A DNA stretch of 38,901 nucleotides, from positions 1 to 38,901 of the forward strand of contig NZ_AUKX01000047.1 in assembly GCF_000424985.1 (NCBI RefSeq). The letters run 5' to 3'. Under the pieces are notes generated by a model that was not told where the DNA came from, made no database searches, and saw nothing but the letters and a program-made list of their open reading frames with translations. Position 1 is the first letter of the stretch. The number at the start of each line of letters is the position of its first letter. The stretch is from Arenibacter latericius DSM 15913 (GTDB taxonomy: Bacteria > Bacteroidota > Bacteroidia > Flavobacteriales > Flavobacteriaceae). The translations under genes and the position numbers were made by a program. Below, one piece after another: positions 36,400-38,901 of the stretch.

Positions 36400-36864
36400 T
36401 TAAGATATCGGCTTAACGGGGTCATATATAAAAATCCATTCAGGGTTTTCCCTATCAGTGCTTTCTGTTAAACAGATAAATCCATTCTTTAAGTAAAAGG
36501 TTTTCAATGCTTCCTCCTCAATGGTTAGCCAATACCCCTGATCAGGGAATTGAGTCTTTAGAGCATCCAACCAACGAGAACCTAAAGCTTCGTTTCTACG
36601 TTCGGGATGTACAAACAAAAATCCTATATAATGAAAACCCTTAGCTATGAACTCCTCTCCTATTTCAATTTCAAAATTGGTTCTATTTGGTGGTATTGTT
36701 CTAAAGACAATTCCTCCCACAACAATGTCCTTCCCATCCTTTAACACATAAATACTAGACACATATTTATATTTGTCCCAAACCGGACAAATAACTTCTT
36801 GCCAATCATGAGGTAACATTTTAAAAAAGTCATCATAATTATACTTTAATTCCAAAAGTGCCAT
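36400..36864 (-). CDS. GNAT-family N-acetyltransferase
   Basis: Protein of 154 residues. The GNAT core shows IGFLFVHPERRNEALGSRWLDALK, where the acetyl-CoA loop is a degenerate R-x-x-ALG-x form, and the family close YWLTIEEEALKTFYLKNGFICL. Its start lies 43 bases after the ATP-grasp gene on the same strand, so the two form a small operon. It probably acetylates an amine, possibly the product or substrate of the ligase; this is inference. Confidence 0.8.
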   Translation of the reverse strand: MALLELKYNYDDFFKMLPHDWQEVICPVWDKYKYVSSIYVLKDGKDIVVGGIVFRTIPPNRTNFEIEIGEEFIAKGFHYIGFLFVHPERRNEALGSRWLDALKTQFPDQGYWLTIEEEALKTFYLKNGFICLTESTDRENPEWIFIYDPVKPIS

Positions 36865-36907
36865 AAATGCAGAATTAAATTAGAGACTTATTAATGATCC
36901 ATAAAAA

Positions 36908-38218
36908 CTACAACAAGCCCCAGGACCATAATCGATCAAAATCATCGGACCACCGATCTCCTATGTCCGTACGATAATAAACATTATTAATTATAATATT
37001 ACTTATTCTATTCATCATCATCCGCTGTGCATCCTTCATCGTAAGTCCAGTCCCAGTCACCATTAAGGCAATTCCTGTATTCCCTGTAATTAACCATTCA
37101 TCATTTATTTTTTTAAGGTGCATAGGATGAATGCCTTCCTTCAACTCCTTTTTAAATACAATTACAGAGTCTTTGGAAAACAGCTCAAAAGACTTTTTAT
37201 CCTCATAAGGAAAGGGAGGAACCACCATATAGGCACCTACTTGAAAGCCCTTTCTCACATTAATTTTAAATCGCTCCCCCACTGCCAATTTGTAAAACAT
37301 ATTACCAATGGGTTCCATAATTCCTGCACGTTGTATAAATATTTGGGGATATCCAAACCTAGAAGTGAATTCTAAAGGATATATGCCATTCCCATTTACA
37401 ATACAGTTGATATCCAACTGTCCCACAAAACCATCTATTGCCAAGGACTTTTCAAACTTTTTTAAAGTGGCATCAAAAATAGGTGAGTCTTTGGTCCAAA
37501 ACATACTAGAACCCATTTCTCCAGTGGAGACCCCCAACTCCTTAGGGAATAATTTTTTATGTTCAAAAGTGACATTTATGGGGTAGATAAATTCTTTTCC
37601 ATTAAAATAGGCAGAGACAGAAACCTCTACTCCCTTTACCTTCCGTTGCAATTGAAAGTTGCCAAAATCGTTACCCCAAGATTTTTCATAGGCTTTTAAT
37701 ACACGGATAACATCTAATCCTTCATCATCGCTACCTACAAAAAGCAATTGCTTGTATTCCTGAGTTTCACCTGAAGGCTTTATAACATATGAATTTGGGT
37801 TGCTTTTCACATAATCGATGGCATCTTGAAAATTGAAGAACTCTTTGGAAGGCAGAATCTTTATACCATGCTTCTTTAATTCATCCTGACCAAAATTACG
37901 ATCCAACTCCAACATATCGGAATACTCTGTGCCACCCACCACCAATTTTCCTTGTGCTCTTAAATCAGTGCATTCTTTTCCATAGCCGGTATAGTCAAAG
38001 ATTAGTACATCTGCCCAATCTACATGACTTTTCCAATCCTTAACTTTCTTTAAAAAGCCATAGCCTATTTCCCGGGAAGGCTTGTCCTCAATATACATTT
38101 TTACATTGTTACCCTCGTTTAATATGGCCAATGCAATATCAAGAGTTTCTCCCCACCGAGAGATAAATAAAAAATTACGTTTAATTTCGGCACTGTTTTT
38201 TTGATGTTTTTTTTTCAA
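36908..38218 (-). CDS. PurD-like ATP-grasp ligase, substrate unknown
   Basis: Protein of 436 residues with the ATP-grasp order of phosphoribosylamine-glycine ligase: YVIKPSG (144-150) for ATP binding, KGVEVSVSAYFNG (195-207), EHKKLFPKELGVSTGEMGS (219-237, the counterpart of the PurD TGGMG loop) and LEFTSRFGYPQ (282-292, the counterpart of LEFNVRFGDPE). The N-terminal substrate motif of true PurD (a GGREHA-type segment) is replaced by ISRWGETLDIAL. No purine gene is adjacent, and the gene forms a pair with a GNAT instead. It should form an amide or similar bond by an acyl-phosphate, but not necessarily on phosphoribosylamine. Most databases would call it phosphoribosylamine-glycine ligase. Confidence 0.8.
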   Translation of the reverse strand: MKKKHQKNSAEIKRNFLFISRWGETLDIALAILNEGNNVKMYIEDKPSREIGYGFLKKVKDWKSHVDWADVLIFDYTGYGKECTDLRAQGKLVVGGTEYSDMLELDRNFGQDELKKHGIKILPSKEFFNFQDAIDYVKSNPNSYVIKPSGETQEYKQLLFVGSDDEGLDVIRVLKAYEKSWGNDFGNFQLQRKVKGVEVSVSAYFNGKEFIYPINVTFEHKKLFPKELGVSTGEMGSSMFWTKDSPIFDATLKKFEKSLAIDGFVGQLDINCIVNGNGIYPLEFTSRFGYPQIFIQRAGIMEPIGNMFYKLAVGERFKINVRKGFQVGAYMVVPPFPYEDKKSFELFSKDSVIVFKKELKEGIHPMHLKKINDEWLITGNTGIALMVTGTGLTMKDAQRMMMNRISNIIINNVYYRTDIGDRWSDDFDRLWSWGLL

Positions 38219-38259
38219 GATTATAGCTGTTATTTTTTAAGATTAAGATGATGATGAAA

Positions 38260-38272
38260 GGTTAATTTAACC
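38260..38272. promoter_or_regulatory. 13-base palindrome upstream of the ATP-grasp gene
   Basis: GGTTAA-T-TTAACC is a perfect inverted repeat 42 bases upstream of the ATP-grasp start codon, a plausible place for a regulator. AT-rich symmetry by chance is possible. Confidence 0.3.
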
Positions 38273-38813
38273 TCAGTGACCAATAAGAAATATCCATAAC
38301 AACATTGTTAAAAATACCTCCGTTACAATTTCGTTAATAAAATATTGATTTGGGATAAGGCTTATACTTCTGGCAGTCCATGTCTGTATAGTAGAAGTGA
38401 AATAGACTTCTTGCCCTAGTTTAATTGTTGGCTTCAATAGCGTAAACCCATAGCCGATTGTATAATATTCAAACAAAGATATAGGAAAAAATAATATCAA
38501 TTATAAAAATATTCTATAACAGAAATAATTATTATTCAATATTATTTTAAGGTGAAAATAACCATCTAAAAAAGCGTATTAATCAATTACTTACCTATTT
38601 AGCATACCCCGATCGATATAACTTAATTAGGTAAATTCATCTGCAATTAAAGCCTTTAAACTACAGGGAATCCAATTATAAATAAACCTTCTTCCCTTAA
38701 CTGAATTTTAGCGGCAGAAAGTTTAATAGAAGACGTCTAAATTCTTAGAAGGTAGTCTTAATTAATGCATAAGTTTATTAAATTAAAAGCGCTTAAAATG
38801 GTCCATATTAGTA

Positions 38814-38847
38814 AATAATCCCCGGGGCAAGCCCACGGGGCATTATT
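38814..38847. terminator. Strong hairpin, GC-rich element copy C
   Basis: AATAAT-CCCCG (38814-38824) pairs with CGGGG-(C)-ATTATT (38836-38847, one bulged C), and the loop GGGCAAGCCCA can itself pair. On the minus strand it starts 7 bases past the stop of the partial gene at 38855, so it most likely ends that transcript, and its T-rich flank on the + strand allows the other direction too. Confidence 0.7.
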
Positions 38848-38854
38848 TTATTTT

Positions 38855-38901
38855 TCAAAACAATCTCATTTGACCATCCTTATGTAAGACTTCATATTCC
38901 T
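38855..38901 (-). CDS. Probable C-terminal tip of a minus-strand gene
   Basis: The last 14 codons visible at the right edge read EYEVLHKDGQMRLF and a TGA at 38855-38857, with a strong hairpin 7 bases beyond. The frame is short enough to be open by chance; the terminator placement is the main support. Nothing can be said of its function. Confidence 0.4.
   Translation of the reverse strand, partial: EYEVLHKDGQMRLF

Larger units (their letters stand above)
38219..38854. other. Gene-poor region upstream of the ATP-grasp gene
   Basis: About 635 bases of AT-rich DNA. It includes the palindrome at 38260 and ends in the strong hairpin at 38814. A 75-codon minus-strand frame near 38273-38500 begins at TTG, has unremarkable hydrophobic sequence and no family resemblance, and is not accepted as a gene. 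Confidence 0.5.

Noticed and set aside
36908-38218. Calling the ATP-grasp gene purD outright
   Set aside because: The N-terminal substrate motif and the gene context differ from true PurD.
38273-38500. Minus-strand 75-codon frame upstream of the ATP-grasp gene
   Set aside because: TTG start, no family resemblance, no promoter or ribosome site, in AT-rich DNA.
1-38901. CRISPR array, prophage or integrative element
   Set aside because: No regular spaced repeats, no phage structural genes and no integrase in the window; the only mobile trace is the transposase end at the left edge.

Overview
The window looks like a chromosome segment of a marine-type member of the Flavobacteriaceae (Bacteroidetes). 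The evidence is low GC content, a SusC/SusD pair, a bacillithiol deacetylase (BshB1), a fused ResB-CcsA cytochrome c synthase, a DUF2911 protein, a VCBS/ASPIC lipoprotein and a few -7 boxes of the Bacteroidetes TAnnTTTG type. Species cannot be fixed from the sequence alone.

Layout. 1-376: 3' end of a DDE transposase and its repeat-containing outer end. 404-517: tRNA-His with its terminator (minus). 761-8206: an orphan TPR-histidine kinase (+) meets a minus-strand block of bshB1, a cystathionine gamma-synthase/lyase-type enzyme and ccsBA. 8535-11952: a tight + operon of a DUF2520 Rossmann protein, a KdsC-like phosphatase, Maf, a lipoprotein and a small MscS channel. 12026-26094: a nutrient-uptake region with a large secreted PIG-L deacetylase, an unlisted 33-residue one-helix protein, a sodium:solute symporter, a LacI-type regulator, SusC, SusD and a 14-loop VCBS/ASPIC lipoprotein. 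A perfect 14-bp palindrome with a central CpG lies just upstream of the susC promoter and is the obvious operator candidate. 26203-29814: a DUF2911 protein (minus) diverges from an SRPBCC-SDR-photolyase operon. 30242-34579: small accessory genes, namely a DUF3124 lipoprotein, a SemiSWEET, a frameshifted lysoplasmalogenase, a GNAT, a GAF protein, an unknown minus-strand protein and a PhnA-like zinc protein. 34991-38218: an MFS exporter converges on a minus-strand pair made of a PurD-like ATP-grasp ligase and a GNAT. 38855-38901: probable 3' tip of another minus-strand gene.

How the genes may work together. The 12-26 kb block reads as one uptake programme: SusC/SusD move a substrate across the outer membrane, the secreted deacetylase trims an acyl (perhaps N-acetyl) group, the symporter imports the product, and the LacI-type protein senses it. 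No glycoside hydrolase or polysaccharide lyase is present, so the substrate is unknown.

Most interesting items: the one-helix microprotein one base upstream of the symporter; the double palindrome upstream of susC; the single-base frameshift in a T7 run in the lysoplasmalogenase; the SDR without its catalytic tyrosine; the PurD-like ligase paired with a GNAT outside any purine operon; and a structured element with a T-rich tail before the MFS gene. No CRISPR array, prophage or rRNA was seen.
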